A stretch of 5,452 nucleotides of DNA from Actinobacillus sp. (GTDB taxonomy: Bacteria > Pseudomonadota > Gammaproteobacteria > Enterobacterales > Pasteurellaceae), in contig JAHHQX010000028.1 of assembly GCA_020026155.1 (NCBI GenBank), forward strand, positions 1 through 5,452. The letters run 5' to 3'. The stretch's first letter is position 1, and each line of letters starts with the position of its first letter. The notes under the pieces were generated by a model. It worked only from the letters and a program-made list of their open reading frames with translations. It was not told where the DNA came from and made no database searches. Shown here one piece after another: positions 5,389 to 5,452 of the stretch. The position numbers and the translations under genes are program-made.

Positions 5389-5452
5389 TGGCGGAACGGA
5401 CGGGATTCGAACCCGCGACCCCCTGCGTGACAGGCAGGTATTCTAACCAGCT
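5389..5452 (-). tRNA. tRNA-Asp (anticodon GTC), 5' end beyond window
   Basis: Read on the minus strand, this is the 3' 64 nt of a roughly 77-nt tRNA, including the encoded CCA (5391-5389). The anticodon stem (CCTGC/GCAGG) encloses the loop CTGTCAC, with anticodon GTC at 5431-5429. The T-arm GCGGG-TTCGAAT-CCCGT is intact. The sequence is nearly identical to E. coli tRNA-Asp. The acceptor 5' strand and part of the D-arm, about 13 nt, are outside the window. It is transcribed in the same direction as the importer operon, and no clear terminator separates them, so read-through is possible. Confidence 0.96.

Overview
The window looks like chromosomal DNA of a gammaproteobacterium, most plausibly Pasteurellaceae (Haemophilus/Actinobacillus relatives). 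The reasons are low GC, a tRNA-Asp nearly identical to the enteric one, compact operons with AAGGAG-type ribosome binding sites, and overall protein style. Species cannot be fixed. I found no exact copy of either Pasteurellaceae DNA-uptake 9-mer by eye, only one-mismatch versions. Every gene I can support lies on the minus strand, so the window reads from right to left.

Right edge (5389-5452): the 3' 64 nt of tRNA-Asp(GTC), cut by the window end. Then a 193-nt spacer (5196-5388) with several possible operators: a 24-bp ModE-like palindrome, an overlapping 25-bp dyad, a CRP-like site and a Fur-like site.

Centre (1550-5195): a tight four-gene operon. It encodes a periplasmic class III (FecB/BtuF-type) solute-binding protein, a FecCD/BtuC-type permease, its ATPase, and a class I SAM-dependent methyltransferase. 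The first two genes overlap by 26 nt, the next two by 4 nt (ATGA), and the methyltransferase ribosome binding site overlaps the ATPase stop codon. The first three form a complete importer for a metal chelate, oxyanion or corrinoid-type substrate. The Mol (molybdate) and iron-chelate systems of Haemophilus are the nearest models, but I withhold gene symbols because the substrate is not readable. The methyltransferase has no obvious transport role and is the most interesting member.

Left (1-1549): 343 nt of very AT-rich spacer with a strong inverted repeat, paired GATC-containing direct repeats, a T9 tract and an attenuator-like leader. Then comes the start of a long secreted coiled-coil protein (1-1206, open at the left edge). 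It has a signal peptide, about 330 residues of charged heptad-rich helix with no Cys or Trp, and then near-identical 16-residue stalk repeats that run off the window. It resembles the passenger or stalk of a trimeric autotransporter or another surface fibre protein, but its C-terminal anchor is out of view. It is easy to miss because the frame has no stop inside the window.
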